Positions 9,882-19,245 are shown, counted from the stretch's first letter. The stretch: 64,000 bases of DNA from Imperialibacter sp. EC-SDR9 (GCF_902498805.1 NZ_LR701574.1:62001-126000); one strand, 5' to 3'. The notes: generated from the letters alone by a model not told the origin. A program made the numbers and translations.

Positions 9882-11978
9882 ATGCTGAGAAATTGTACTC
9901 TGTTATTCTGCCTTCAGCTGGCGATGTTTTACGCAGCTGCCCAAACCATCAATTACCCGGCGGAAATTCCCGGAATGGAGCGCTTGATTGTGAAGACCAA
10001 AGACGTGCTTGCCGCCAATGGAGTCGACGACTATGATATAATCATTGAGTTTGGAGGCCATGCCACCCTAAAAATGGAAGGCTACCGGATAGACTGGAGT
10101 GGGAATCAGACGATCATTTCAGCCAATGACTTCTCGGGTGCCCGGTACGGCCTCCTGGCTTTTACCGAGGAAATTGCCAACGGTCGGAAACCAGACCAAA
10201 TAAATGGAAGGCAGGTCAACCCATCCATGGAAGTCCGGGCTATCAAGTTCAACCTGCCCTGGGATGCCTACAGAGAAAGCCTCAGCATGGACTACCACCT
10301 GAGCACGTGCCGGGATTTGAAGTTTTGGGAGGCATTCCTCGATATGATGATGGACAACCGCTTCAATCAGCTGGCTTTGTACAACATGCACCCTTTTCAA
10401 TACATGGTGAAGTTGCCCAACTATCCGGAAGCCAGTCCTTTTACCGATCAGGAAATGGCCGACTGGCAGGTGTTCTGGAAAGGGCTGTTCCGTATGGCCA
10501 AAGAAAGAGGGGTTGAGGTATTTATTGTCAACTGGAATATTGTGGTGCCTGAGTCTTTTGCCAAACACCACGGCGTGAAAACCCTCAACGATACTTCGCA
10601 AGTGGTGAGGGACTATACAAGAGAGGCGGTGACCGCTGTCATTGATACCTACGACGACCTGTCAGGCCTCGGTGTAACCCTGGCCGACTGGATGACAAAA
10701 ATGACAGCAGCAGAGCGGGAGGACTGGATTGCAGAGACGTTTGTAGCAGGCATGAAAGCGGCAAACAGGCCGGTGAAGTTTCTGCACAGGGCCGTGTTGT
10801 CGGGCTCAAGCAATGAAATGAGAAGGATACTGGATGCTGCTGATTTTCAGGATCCTGTGCAGGTAGAAGTGAAGTTCAACTGGAGCCACGGGCATTCAAC
10901 GCCAAAGCTTTTGATCACCCACGCCAGCGAGTCAGGCGCCGTGAATACCGGCTATTGGAATCCGGCCCCTGAGAACTACAAAATAGAGTGGATGGTGCGC
11001 AACGAGGACTTCTTTATTCTCCGGTGGGGCGAGCCAGACTTTATCCGTAGCCACATCAAAACCAATACAGCCGACTTCATGAACGGGTATTATATTGGTT
11101 CTGAGGGTTATATACCTGCTTTCGAATACTTCACCAAACCCGAAATTGGGCGCACCTGGAACTACGCCTTCGAGCGGCAGTGGTTGTTTTACAGTCTTTG
11201 GGGCAGGCTGCTGTACGATATCAACACGCCTGATACGGTATTTGAAGAACAGTTCAATCGAAAATACCGGATGGATCAAGGGCGGCAGATGCTGCATGCG
11301 TATAAGCTGGTGAGTAAGATGCCTTTAAGGCTGGCTTCGTTCTTTGGCTCTACCTGGGACTACACACTTTACGCAGAAGGCTTTATGTCGCCGGTGACGC
11401 CTCCGGGGTATGGTTTTGATGATAAAGCCTCCTTCTTTATTTCATTGGAAGAGCTAATGGATCGTAAAGTGCTGGATCCAGGCTACCTTTCTATCAAGGA
11501 TTATGTGGCTATTCAGGCTGAAAAGGAAAAAGTGGCCGAGAACAAAAAGACGCCATTGGACTTAGCAAACGAATTGACTGCGAATGCGACGGAGGCGGAC
11601 ATGCTGATAAGGTCTTTGGCTGCAAATGGGTCAGTTTACACCAGCGAATACAATCAGGAAATAGATGATTTGCGGGCCTGGTCACTGTTGAGCCGCTATT
11701 TCGCCAGGAAGCTAGAAGCGGGGGTTTATCTTGGGCTTTTTAGAAAAACCGGAGACACCTCCCAAAAACAGCAGGCCGTCAGCGCTCTGGAAGAGGCTCT
11801 TGTTACCTGGAAAGACCTTTCGGAGGTAACCTCCAAAAACTACATCGAAGTGCCCTACATTGTCGGCGGTGTTTTTGGCTTTCAGGATGAAAGGAAAGAT
11901 TACTTTTCATGGAGAAGCCTTATTCCGGAAGTGGAAAGAGATATTGAGGTGGCTAAATCTGCCAGTTTTCAAAAGTGA
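9882..11978 (+). CDS. secreted glycoside hydrolase-like protein (alpha-glucuronidase/GH20-like N-terminal domain plus TIM barrel)
   Basis: 698 residues. The start at 9882 gives a signal peptide (MLRNCTLLFCLQLAMFYAAAQ); a TTG five codons upstream is unlikely. Residues ~25-110 form an alpha/beta unit (GYRIDWSGNQTIISANDFSGARYGLLAF split over two strands) like the non-catalytic domain 2 of GH20 hexosaminidases and the N-terminal domain of alpha-glucuronidases, followed by a barrel-like region (FWEAFLDMMMDNRFNQLALY, GVEVFIVNWNIV, LGVTLADW). The C-terminal ~180 residues are helical. Family assignment to GH20/GH67/GH115-like barrels is tentative and the catalytic acids cannot be named. The gene begins 13 bp behind a terminator hairpin, which is odd for normal initiation. 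Confidence 0.55.
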   Translation: MLRNCTLLFCLQLAMFYAAAQTINYPAEIPGMERLIVKTKDVLAANGVDDYDIIIEFGGHATLKMEGYRIDWSGNQTIISANDFSGARYGLLAFTEEIANGRKPDQINGRQVNPSMEVRAIKFNLPWDAYRESLSMDYHLSTCRDLKFWEAFLDMMMDNRFNQLALYNMHPFQYMVKLPNYPEASPFTDQEMADWQVFWKGLFRMAKERGVEVFIVNWNIVVPESFAKHHGVKTLNDTSQVVRDYTREAVTAVIDTYDDLSGLGVTLADWMTKMTAAEREDWIAETFVAGMKAANRPVKFLHRAVLSGSSNEMRRILDAADFQDPVQVEVKFNWSHGHSTPKLLITHASESGAVNTGYWNPAPENYKIEWMVRNEDFFILRWGEPDFIRSHIKTNTADFMNGYYIGSEGYIPAFEYFTKPEIGRTWNYAFERQWLFYSLWGRLLYDINTPDTVFEEQFNRKYRMDQGRQMLHAYKLVSKMPLRLASFFGSTWDYTLYAEGFMSPVTPPGYGFDDKASFFISLEELMDRKVLDPGYLSIKDYVAIQAEKEKVAENKKTPLDLANELTANATEADMLIRSLAANGSVYTSEYNQEIDDLRAWSLLSRYFARKLEAGVYLGLFRKTGDTSQKQQAVSALEEALVTWKDLSEVTSKNYIEVPYIVGGVFGFQDERKDYFSWRSLIPEVERDIEVAKSASFQK

Positions 11979-12108
11979 CCTTTCGAGAAAACTATCCTCA
12001 GAATAAGTAATCTCTTTTTGGAGTGAGAGGCCACTTCATGCGTTAAAGTTTCGAAAACGCCCTTCATGCCTTTCGGGAAGACAAAATATAAGATTGGTAT
12101 TCCATTTC

Positions 12109-12137
12109 TTTAACCAATGCTAAATCCCCTATATTTA
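12109..12137 (+). promoter_or_regulatory. possible Bacteroidota-type promoter
   Basis: TTTA at 12109-12112 and TATATTTA at 12130-12137 are 17 bp apart and each differs by one base from the Bacteroidota TTTG / TAnnTTTG consensus. They lie 15 bp upstream of the ATG at 12152. Confidence 0.3.
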
Positions 12138-12151
12138 CATTTTAGTCAAAA

Positions 12152-12538
12152 ATGAAAGTCAGGGACTACATATTCACACGCAAATTCCTCGCTTACTTCC
12201 TCGCCCTCTATTTGCTGAACTATAGCATCGATGGCAGGGACGCTCAGCCTGATCATGTGGCCGAGGATTTGACCCACAACGATATTGAGAGTATACTGGA
12301 ATTTGCTCTGGAGTCAGTGCTCGGTATCGAAAATGCCATGCAGGAGCACGATGAACAGGATGGCGAAAATGGGAACCTGGTCGTTCACCAGGTAGTCTAC
12401 TGTCAGCAGTCAACTCCCATACCAACAGCGTTCGACAGCGACTTTGTAATCGTCGTTCATACCTTCAAAAATCCTTCTCTTCACATACCTCAAAACTTTC
12501 TGGAGATCAGCTCTCCACCTCCCAGGATCAGCGCCTGA
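12152..12538 (+). CDS. small hypothetical protein with N-terminal hydrophobic segment
   Basis: 128 residues. It has a short hydrophobic stretch (FLAYFLALYLLNYSIDG, residues ~12-28), then an acidic segment rich in Asp/Glu/His (IESILEFALESVLGIENAMQEHDEQDGENGN) and a Pro/Ser-rich tail (SPPPRISA). Similar small, His/Asp-rich exported proteins are frequent in Bacteroidota genomes, often near metal-efflux genes, but none is adjacent here. A promoter-like motif precedes it. I do not recognise a named family; the gene call rests on position, start context and composition. Confidence 0.5.
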   Translation: MKVRDYIFTRKFLAYFLALYLLNYSIDGRDAQPDHVAEDLTHNDIESILEFALESVLGIENAMQEHDEQDGENGNLVVHQVVYCQQSTPIPTAFDSDFVIVVHTFKNPSLHIPQNFLEISSPPPRISA

Positions 12539-12779
12539 CGCCAAAGTTTCCTGAGTTCAGCTTTTAGCTCTTGCATTTTTGCATCATATTGAACTTGAGG
12601 AATTTTGGTGACCTGCTCCTGTAGCCAAGATGCCATATTGAGACTAACCGGTAGCCTGATAGGTTATTTGTGTTGCTGGTATAGTCCATCGATATTTTTC
12701 CTTTGTGGCGAATTTCGGAGTAGTAGAGTGCAGACAAAAATGTTTTTCTAAGGCAAATTCTGTCAAAAAGTTTCTTCAA

Positions 12780-14693
12780 ATGAAAAATTACCCTTTTCGG
12801 GAAAAACTAAATTATAAGTTCGATAATTTGATGTCGGCCGGTCCGGTGGCCCTCATAACGTATCTCACTATTTTCTCTACAGTTATACTTTCTGTTTTTA
12901 CCTGCATTCTCTTTTTTGCTAACATTCATCCCGATGAAGCCCTGCCCGACGGCTATATCAATATACTATGGTTCGGCTTGATGCATACGCTTGATCCTGG
13001 CACATTGGCAGAGCATGAGGGCGACTGGATTTACAAGTTCTGGATGTTTGTGGTCACGGGTTACGGCATCATAGCGCTCAGTACACTGATTGGTTTGATT
13101 TCAAATGGAATCATGGACAAAATTGATCGACTGCGCAAAGGAAGGTCCCGTATTGTTGACGAGGGCCATGTGTTGATTCTTGGCTGGTCCTCGAAAATCT
13201 ACACTATTGTTTCTGAACTGATAATAGCCAATGAAAACCAGAAGCATCCTCTTATTGTGATTTTGGCTGACAAGGACAAGATCGAGATGGAGGACAAGAT
13301 TCGTGATAAAATACCCGACCATAAAAACACCAAGATTGTTTGTCGAACCGGGGATCCGATTGACCTGCATGACCTGGACATCGGCAATCCCTCAGGATCA
13401 AAGTCAATCATTATTCTTGACAAGGAGAATGAGAATTCAGACAGCCAGATTATTAAGACAATTCTGGCAATTACCTCGAGCGATACCAGAAGGGAAACTC
13501 CCTACCACATCACCGCTGAGATAAAGCACACCGAGAATTATGAGGTGGCCAAGATGGTAGGGAAGGAGGAAGTAGAGCTGATTCTTTCGGATGAATTTGT
13601 ATCGAAGGTGATGGTGCAAACTAGTTTGCAATCGGGGCTTTCTGTTGTTTACACAGAGTTGATGGATTTCGGAGGGGACGAGATCTATTTTATGGAGGAG
13701 CCAAAACTCATAGGCAAAACCTTCAGAGAGGCCATTTTTAGCTATGAAGACTCGGCTATCATTGGCATGCAGTCGGCCGACGAAGTCGAGATACTGATCA
13801 ACCCACCGATGAACAAACTCATTCAAAAGGGAGATAAGCTCATTGGTATTACCGAGGATGACGACACCATGGTTGTTTCGGGCAAGCCGTTTGTGATTGA
13901 TGAGCAGCAGATAGTGAGGAGAGAAAGAAAACCAAGCGTCGTGGAGTCTATTCTCGTTATTGGCTGGAATCACAAAGCTAGCCTTGTGATCAGGGAATTG
14001 GATAATTATGTGGATGAAGGATCCACTGTTCATATTATTTCAAAATTTAAGCTTAGCGAAGAACGCCTGGCTAAGCTTCAGGCTGCTTTAGTGAATATCC
14101 GGTTGGAATTTCAGCACAGCGACACGACTGACAGAACAGAGCTTGAAAAGCTCAATTGCCAGCAGTACAATTACATTATCATGCTATGCTATCAGGACGA
14201 CTTTCCTCTGCAGGAGGCAGACGCACAAACACTTATTACGCTTCTGCATCTCAGGAATATACTGGAAAGTGCACCGGCAAAAGTGAATCTGGTTTCGGAG
14301 ATGATGGATATCCGCAATCGCCAGCTGGCCGATGTAACCAGTGCCGACGACTTCATTGTGAGTGATAAGCTACTCAGTTTGCTCATGACCCAGGTGGCGG
14401 AGAACAAGTACCTGATGCGTGTCTTTGAAGAGCTACTGGACGCCGACGGGGCTGAAATATATATCAAGCCAATTACGGACTATATCTCCCTGGAGGCAAA
14501 CAGCATGGTGACGACCAATTTTTACACGGTGTTGGAGTCAGCTGCCCGCCAAAATGAAATTGCTATCGGCTACCGCCGGATGGCGGATGCAAAAAATGTG
14601 GAGATGGGCTATGGAGTGGTGGTCAACCCGAAAAAGTCAGACCTGATAGAGTTTAGCTGGAAGGACAGAGTAATTGTGATTTCGGAGAGCTAG
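12780..14693 (+). CDS. CASTOR/POLLUX-type ion channel with RCK-like domains
   Basis: 637 residues. The start at 12780 is preferred over an upstream in-frame codon because MKNYPFREKLNYKFD matches the cytosolic start of this family. Two membrane segments are clear (LITYLTIFSTVILSVFTCILFF at residues ~20-42 and FWMFVVTGYGIIALSTLIGL at ~88-107), with a pore-like loop between (FGLMHTLDPGTLAEHEGDW). The rest is cytosolic, with two Rossmann/RCK-like halves starting HVLILGWSSKIYTIVSEL and ILVIGWNHKASLVIREL. The architecture matches bacterial relatives of plant CASTOR/POLLUX/DMI1 channels, which gate cation flow through the RCK gating ring. The ion is not determinable here; calcium or potassium are family precedents. 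The neighbours give no functional hint. Confidence 0.8.
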   Translation: MKNYPFREKLNYKFDNLMSAGPVALITYLTIFSTVILSVFTCILFFANIHPDEALPDGYINILWFGLMHTLDPGTLAEHEGDWIYKFWMFVVTGYGIIALSTLIGLISNGIMDKIDRLRKGRSRIVDEGHVLILGWSSKIYTIVSELIIANENQKHPLIVILADKDKIEMEDKIRDKIPDHKNTKIVCRTGDPIDLHDLDIGNPSGSKSIIILDKENENSDSQIIKTILAITSSDTRRETPYHITAEIKHTENYEVAKMVGKEEVELILSDEFVSKVMVQTSLQSGLSVVYTELMDFGGDEIYFMEEPKLIGKTFREAIFSYEDSAIIGMQSADEVEILINPPMNKLIQKGDKLIGITEDDDTMVVSGKPFVIDEQQIVRRERKPSVVESILVIGWNHKASLVIRELDNYVDEGSTVHIISKFKLSEERLAKLQAALVNIRLEFQHSDTTDRTELEKLNCQQYNYIIMLCYQDDFPLQEADAQTLITLLHLRNILESAPAKVNLVSEMMDIRNRQLADVTSADDFIVSDKLLSLLMTQVAENKYLMRVFEELLDADGAEIYIKPITDYISLEANSMVTTNFYTVLESAARQNEIAIGYRRMADAKNVEMGYGVVVNPKKSDLIEFSWKDRVIVISES

Positions 14694-14722
14694 TTCAATG
14701 TTTGGGGAAAAGAGCAAGGCAG

Positions 14723-16003
14723 CTAGAAGTTTTCTTCAAACACCAGCTCCTTATCTTTTCCCCAAAGCTTTACGTAATTGATGCTCCCGGTTCCCTGAAA
14801 CCGGAATTTCAAACCAACTACCTCGACCGGCCCAAAATGTAGGTTCAGGCTGTCGTATGCCAATTCATCGTTGATAAAGAGCCGTCCGGTCATATCGTTC
14901 ACCTCATACCTCACCTTTACCCAATCTGAGAAATTTACTCCCAGGGGTGTGGGGTCTTCCACTTTTCCATCCACGTCGTACAGCGCCAGGCCGGAAATAC
15001 AGCCCTTGATGGCAAGTGGAACAATCAGTGCCCCTCCTGCCAGCAGGAGATGAATCTCAGTATGCTGACAAATGCCTGCGCCTTCTCTGAAATCATTCCG
15101 TATTTCTGTTTCGAACACCAAATTGTCGGACTTCACTCTGTCAAATGGCCTGACATAGAAATAGGATGTCCAGGGCGTTTCTGGTTGCAGGTGAATATTG
15201 TTACTGGTCAGCTTTTCAATTGGAAGCGACAAAGCCCCATTGCCTTTGATCACATCTTCCACTTTGAAATACACCGGCACCTTTTCCTGCTCCACCAAAG
15301 GTAGCCAACCCATTGAGGTGATATAAACGGGGTGCTGTTTCACAATACTGTCGTTGACTACCAGCTTTGCCTGGAAGTAGCCAGGGTAGTAGTAGATAGA
15401 GGTGTGCACCTTTTTATCGTGGGGTACCTGCTGGCGAAGCCTTTCGTCCCAGCTTTGTTGGATAAAGACCGTGTCGGTGGCGCTGGCGGGCGATGCATCG
15501 TAATCGAAAATCACAGAATTGGGCACACCTTCTGACACTGCCTGCTTACTGCTGAAGCTGAACAGACTGGCATCAGGCAGAGGCTTTACCTCTTCCTGGT
15601 CTTTGTTCGAAATATAAAACAGCAGCCATGCCCCCAATGGAAGTATGATGAGAAGTGAAACGATAATGCCAATGGGACGCTTTTTTTTCGCCGGGGCTGA
15701 AGCATGCTTTTTTTGGATGTCTTCTTTCGGCAGGCTGCTGGCGTATTGATAGGCCTTCCAGTTCTCATGACCAAGGTACTGAGCAAGTGCATTGAGTGTG
15801 GTAGCTGTTGGCTTGCTTTGGTAGTCGATAGTGCCCCACAAGCGCTTCAACGTAGCCACGCTAAGGTTGGTGCCAGTGGCAGCATGGACCTTGTCACTAA
15901 GTGCCTTGAAATCGTTGGTAGTCCACGCTTCGCCAGGCCCCCAGTTGAGCTGCCTCTCTATTTCAACAAGACATCCTTTTATATTGATATCGTCTGACTC
16001 CAT
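14723..16003 (-). CDS. membrane protein with XRE-like N-terminal domain and LamG-like C-terminal domain
   Basis: 426 residues, starting at the ATG at 16003 (a TTG two codons upstream is also open). Residues ~15-95 are helix-rich and resemble a DNA-binding or Death-like helical module (LSDKVHAATGTNLSVATLKRLW, TLNALAQYLGHENW). One membrane segment (PIGIIVSLLIILPLGAWLLF) is at about 112-131. The remaining ~290 residues are beta-rich and end in a jellyroll-like segment (VKVRYEVNDMTGRLFINDE). The layout is cytosolic helical head, single membrane span and extracytoplasmic sugar-binding-like domain, so it could be a one-component signalling protein. This is an inference; the family is common but uncharacterised in Cytophagales. 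It is divergent from the PQQ-propeller gene, 134 bp apart. Confidence 0.65.
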   Translation of the reverse strand: MESDDINIKGCLVEIERQLNWGPGEAWTTNDFKALSDKVHAATGTNLSVATLKRLWGTIDYQSKPTATTLNALAQYLGHENWKAYQYASSLPKEDIQKKHASAPAKKKRPIGIIVSLLIILPLGAWLLFYISNKDQEEVKPLPDASLFSFSSKQAVSEGVPNSVIFDYDASPASATDTVFIQQSWDERLRQQVPHDKKVHTSIYYYPGYFQAKLVVNDSIVKQHPVYITSMGWLPLVEQEKVPVYFKVEDVIKGNGALSLPIEKLTSNNIHLQPETPWTSYFYVRPFDRVKSDNLVFETEIRNDFREGAGICQHTEIHLLLAGGALIVPLAIKGCISGLALYDVDGKVEDPTPLGVNFSDWVKVRYEVNDMTGRLFINDELAYDSLNLHFGPVEVVGLKFRFQGTGSINYVKLWGKDKELVFEENF

Positions 16004-16137
16004 GCCCAAAATTTAGCTGAATAGGGTTAGAAAAAATAGTTGAACCGACTTGAGCAGGTTTGAACAGACAAGTCCGGGCGTTTTTCGACAGTCTGTCATT
16101 CTTTTCGATTGATTTGTTGAAACCAAAACTCAAAAGT

Positions 16138-17886
16138 ATGCAAAGAATATTACTTATTCTGCTGGCGCTCGCAGCACTTCCCAACCTAATCATTGCCAAT
16201 GGCTCACTCAACCATCCGCAAATCAAATGGAGGTTTGAAACAGGTGCTCCCATCAGAGGCACAGTTTCAGTTAGCAATGGCAAGCTTTACTTCGGAAACT
16301 CGGCGGGTACCTTATACTGTCTCGAAAAAGTGTCGGCTAAAGAAATCTGGCGCTTCCAGACAGAAGGAGCCATTGTTTCGCAGCCTCTTTTGGTGGGCGG
16401 AAAGGCCATTTTCCAGGCGAGAGACAACAAGGTGTATGCTATTGATGCCGGTACCGGAAAGCTTTCATGGTCATTTCAAATGGAAAAGCCTGTTCCACAC
16501 ACCTGGGGCTGGGACTATTACGATGCGTCGCCGGTTGCTCACGGCAGCAATGTGTTGATTGGTTCAGGAGACAACAATCTCTATGCGCTCAATTTGCAGA
16601 GTGGAAAACTTGCCTGGAAATTCTCTACAGCTGATAAGATAAGAGCTACACCACTTGTGAGCGGGAATAAAGTATATGTACCTGACTTCAATGGATTTCT
16701 TTATGTGGTGAATGCCACAAGTGGTGAAGAGGAAGGGAAATATGAGACGGAGGGCGTAAGTTACTACAACAAAGTGTATGGTTGGGACAGAACATCGCTG
16801 ATCTCCAGGCCAGCCATGAAGGACAATCAGGTGGTCTTTGGTGCAAGAGATGGTGGCTTGTATAGTATTGATGCCAGGTCGCTGAAAAAAAAATGGAGGT
16901 TTACTTACGGATCCTCCTGGGTCGGGAGCTCGCCAACAATTGATGGAAATACGGTATATGTTGGGTGGTCCGATGCGCTCGCTGTTTCCGCAGTGGATAT
17001 GACAAGTGGGAAGGAACTGTGGAAATTCGATGGAGGATCCTATTTCTACTCCACACCAGTGGTGGACGAAAAGCATGTGTATATCGGCTCGTTTACCGGG
17101 TTGGTTTATGCATTTGAAAAAGCAACCGGGAGGGTGGTGTGGAAGTACCAGACTGAAGGTGCTGTGATGTCGTCTCCCATTATTGAAGAAGGAACCCTCT
17201 ATGTTGGGAGCGACGATGGTTCCCTGTATGCCTTTGAAGAAGGAGACGAAAGAATGCTTGCTGTCTATTACCCTGAACTGAGGGCGCAAAAAGAGATGAT
17301 AAGCTCAGAAATGATTTCACCATACCTGGAGCCCTTGGGCTATGCCCGGCTGGATACCGCTACGCTTACCACGTTCATGAGAGATCGGATTGCCGATAAA
17401 AGGCAGAGCAGCATCATATTTGCCCATCAATATATGCCTAGGGCGGTGGTAGGAAAAGAAGCAGGGGGAAGCCTGTTGAACCAATATATGGAGACAGGCG
17501 GCAGGGTAGTCTGGCTTGGTTATTTCCCTAACTATTGGGTGACCAACAAGGATTTCAATATTGTGGCATCCAATGCCCAGTACTCCGTCGATTTATTGGG
17601 AATAAATTTTGATGTCAATATGGACTTTGGTGTTTACCACGCAAGGGCAACGCCAGAAGGCCACAATTGGGGGCTCCCTGAGTCGTTTGCCTCTTTGGGC
17701 TCTTCGATCTTGGGTGGCGAGGGCATTGTGCCGCTGGCAGTGAATGAGCATGGGCGGGTGGCTGCTTTTTGGAAGCCAATTGGTAGTATGAAAGGTGGCT
17801 GTATTTCGTTTTGTTCATGGCACTATATGCCGATTCGCCAAGCCGATTTGGAAACAATAAGAAAGCTGGCCGAACACGGACTTTAA
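16138..17886 (+). CDS. secreted PQQ-like beta-propeller protein with C-terminal amidotransferase-like domain
   Basis: 582 residues. The start at 16138 gives the signal peptide MQRILLILLALAALPNLIIA. Residues ~25-375 contain at least seven PQQ/BamB-type blade repeats ending in W-x-F/Y motifs (EIWRFQTEG, LSWSFQMEK, LAWKFST, KKWRFTYGSS, ELWKFDGGS, VVWKYQTEG) with YVGS/YIGS strands. From about residue 380 a different alpha/beta domain begins (MLAVYYPEL ... SIIFAHQYMPRAVVGKEAGG ... GGRVVWLGYFPNYWV), reminiscent of class I glutamine-amidotransferase-like or ThuA-like folds without an obvious catalytic Cys. The propeller probably serves as a binding scaffold in the periplasm; no enzymatic role can be asserted. 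Confidence 0.7.
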   Translation: MQRILLILLALAALPNLIIANGSLNHPQIKWRFETGAPIRGTVSVSNGKLYFGNSAGTLYCLEKVSAKEIWRFQTEGAIVSQPLLVGGKAIFQARDNKVYAIDAGTGKLSWSFQMEKPVPHTWGWDYYDASPVAHGSNVLIGSGDNNLYALNLQSGKLAWKFSTADKIRATPLVSGNKVYVPDFNGFLYVVNATSGEEEGKYETEGVSYYNKVYGWDRTSLISRPAMKDNQVVFGARDGGLYSIDARSLKKKWRFTYGSSWVGSSPTIDGNTVYVGWSDALAVSAVDMTSGKELWKFDGGSYFYSTPVVDEKHVYIGSFTGLVYAFEKATGRVVWKYQTEGAVMSSPIIEEGTLYVGSDDGSLYAFEEGDERMLAVYYPELRAQKEMISSEMISPYLEPLGYARLDTATLTTFMRDRIADKRQSSIIFAHQYMPRAVVGKEAGGSLLNQYMETGGRVVWLGYFPNYWVTNKDFNIVASNAQYSVDLLGINFDVNMDFGVYHARATPEGHNWGLPESFASLGSSILGGEGIVPLAVNEHGRVAAFWKPIGSMKGGCISFCSWHYMPIRQADLETIRKLAEHGL

Positions 17887-17964
17887 GGCGGCGAGATTTG
17901 GAGAGAAGAACGAGATTAGCAAACTTGGCGGCAGCAACAACCAAAGCTCAAATTCTGCCAGCCA

Positions 17965-18522
17965 ATGTTTGCAAGCATAACCAAATCACTGCTTCAGTTA
18001 CATCCTTTTTCGGCGCATGAGCTCGACCTGATCACAGTTCGTGTTGATACCACTCCGCTGAAGAAGGGGGAATTCTTACTAAAAGCGGGACAGATTTGCG
18101 GAGGCGTTCACTTTCTTGACAGGGGAAGCCTGGTTCAATACCGGCAGCAGGATGACACAGATACTATCGACGGTCTCTATTTGCCTGGCGACTGGGTAAT
18201 TGATAACCTTAGTTTTGTTTCCAGAAAACCAGCGCTGGCCAGCATTGCGGCTTTTGAAGACTCGATGGTGTTTGGCCTTGGTGTCAGGGCAATTCATGAA
18301 CTTATAGGCATTTCTCCAGTTTTCTTTGTGCTCGGGAAGCTTCTTGAGCACAACTTCATTGGGGTGGAGGGCAAGTTAAGTACCAAATCGATCGACGAAA
18401 GATACCTGGAGTTACTCGCCAACAGGCCATTGCTCTTTCAGGTATTTCCCCTGAAACACATTGCATCGTATCTCCAGATCACACCTGAAACGCTAAGCAG
18501 AGTCCGCTCCCGCATTAAGTAA
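17965..18522 (+). CDS. Crp/Fnr-family transcriptional regulator
   Basis: 185 residues. An N-terminal cyclic-nucleotide-binding-like beta-roll (LKKGEFLLKAGQICGGVHFL, GLYLPGDWVIDNLSF) is followed by a dimerisation helix and a C-terminal winged helix (FPLKHIASYLQITPETLSRV), the usual order for this family. The Bacteroidota subfamily is slightly shorter than E. coli Crp. No cysteine cluster for an FNR-type iron-sulfur centre is present, so the ligand is unknown. The gene is followed 8 bp later by a perfect TTGAT-N4-ATCAA palindrome and then by a membrane-protein gene, a probable target. Confidence 0.85.
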   Translation: MFASITKSLLQLHPFSAHELDLITVRVDTTPLKKGEFLLKAGQICGGVHFLDRGSLVQYRQQDDTDTIDGLYLPGDWVIDNLSFVSRKPALASIAAFEDSMVFGLGVRAIHELIGISPVFFVLGKLLEHNFIGVEGKLSTKSIDERYLELLANRPLLFQVFPLKHIASYLQITPETLSRVRSRIK

Positions 18523-18530
18523 TGCACTTC

Positions 18531-18544
18531 TTGATTGCGATCAA
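18531..18544. promoter_or_regulatory. FNR-box-like palindrome TTGATTGCGATCAA
   Basis: This is an exact match to the FNR consensus TTGAT-N4-ATCAA, with the two 5-bp arms fully complementary. It lies 8 bp after the Crp/Fnr-regulator stop and 53 bp before the ATG of the next gene. It may be the operator for that gene, bound by the adjacent regulator. Confidence 0.5.
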
Positions 18545-18597
18545 GTGGTTCCATTTGCAAATCCTTTATTATTGTTCATCATTCAAAATAACGAAAG

Positions 18598-19245
18598 ATG
18601 GACAGAAGACTGGAGAAATCAAGCGGAGTGGCCATTATCATCGGCTCAGTATTCATGGTGCTCACAATGGTGTTGCATCCTACAGGCGGCGATGCAGCCC
18701 ACATCAGACAAATGTCTGACATCACCATCGCCAGCCACTCTCTGGCAATTCTGTCAATCATTGTGCTGTCCTATGGCATGGTAGGACTCGCAATCAAGCT
18801 CAAATCCGACATTGTCTTGTCCTATGGAGGTGCAGTGCTCTTTGCCTTTAGTGCTGTAGCTGTGATGATGGCAGCGACATTGAATGGCCTCGCAGTACCA
18901 TTTTTCCTGGAGCGAATGGGTGAGATCACCAGCGAAAACAATGACATGATCAGAGCTGTGCTGATCTACAATTATTCACTCAATAAAGCTTTTGACCTCG
19001 TCTTTATCCTGGCTTTGTCTGGCGCCGCCATACTTTGGTCGTGGGCCATCGTGAGAACGGGGTTGTTAAAAAAGTGGCTAGGATTTCTCGGATTGGTGGT
19101 TGGCATCCTGGCCATTGCCATGACGCTTTTCGGTTTCGTTTTTACCGATTTGCAGGGCCTTCGCATTTTTATCGGGGCTTTTGTGGTTTGGCTTGTTGCC
19201 GTTGGTGTGGCGTTGGCCAGGAGACCTGCTACCTTGCAGGCCTGA
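18598..19245 (+). CDS. multi-pass membrane protein, function unknown
   Basis: 215 residues with about six hydrophobic segments (AIIIGSVFMVLTMVLH, HSLAILSIIVLSYGMVGL, VLFAFSAVAVMMAATLNGLA, LVFILALSGAAILWSWAIV, WLGFLGLVVGILAIAMTLFG, IFIGAFVVWLVAVGVALA). It resembles small DUF4386-like membrane proteins but I cannot place it firmly. It follows a Crp/Fnr regulator and an FNR-like palindrome and is therefore probably controlled by that regulator. Its 3' end overlaps by 17 bp the end of the convergent methyltransferase gene. Confidence 0.75.
   Translation: MDRRLEKSSGVAIIIGSVFMVLTMVLHPTGGDAAHIRQMSDITIASHSLAILSIIVLSYGMVGLAIKLKSDIVLSYGGAVLFAFSAVAVMMAATLNGLAVPFFLERMGEITSENNDMIRAVLIYNYSLNKAFDLVFILALSGAAILWSWAIVRTGLLKKWLGFLGLVVGILAIAMTLFGFVFTDLQGLRIFIGAFVVWLVAVGVALARRPATLQA

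Noticed and set aside
12501-12660. 48-codon minus-strand frame (MASWLQEQVTKIP...) between 12152 gene and the ion channel
   Set aside because: Overlaps the 3' end of the plus-strand gene, has no promoter or domain, and its length is within chance.
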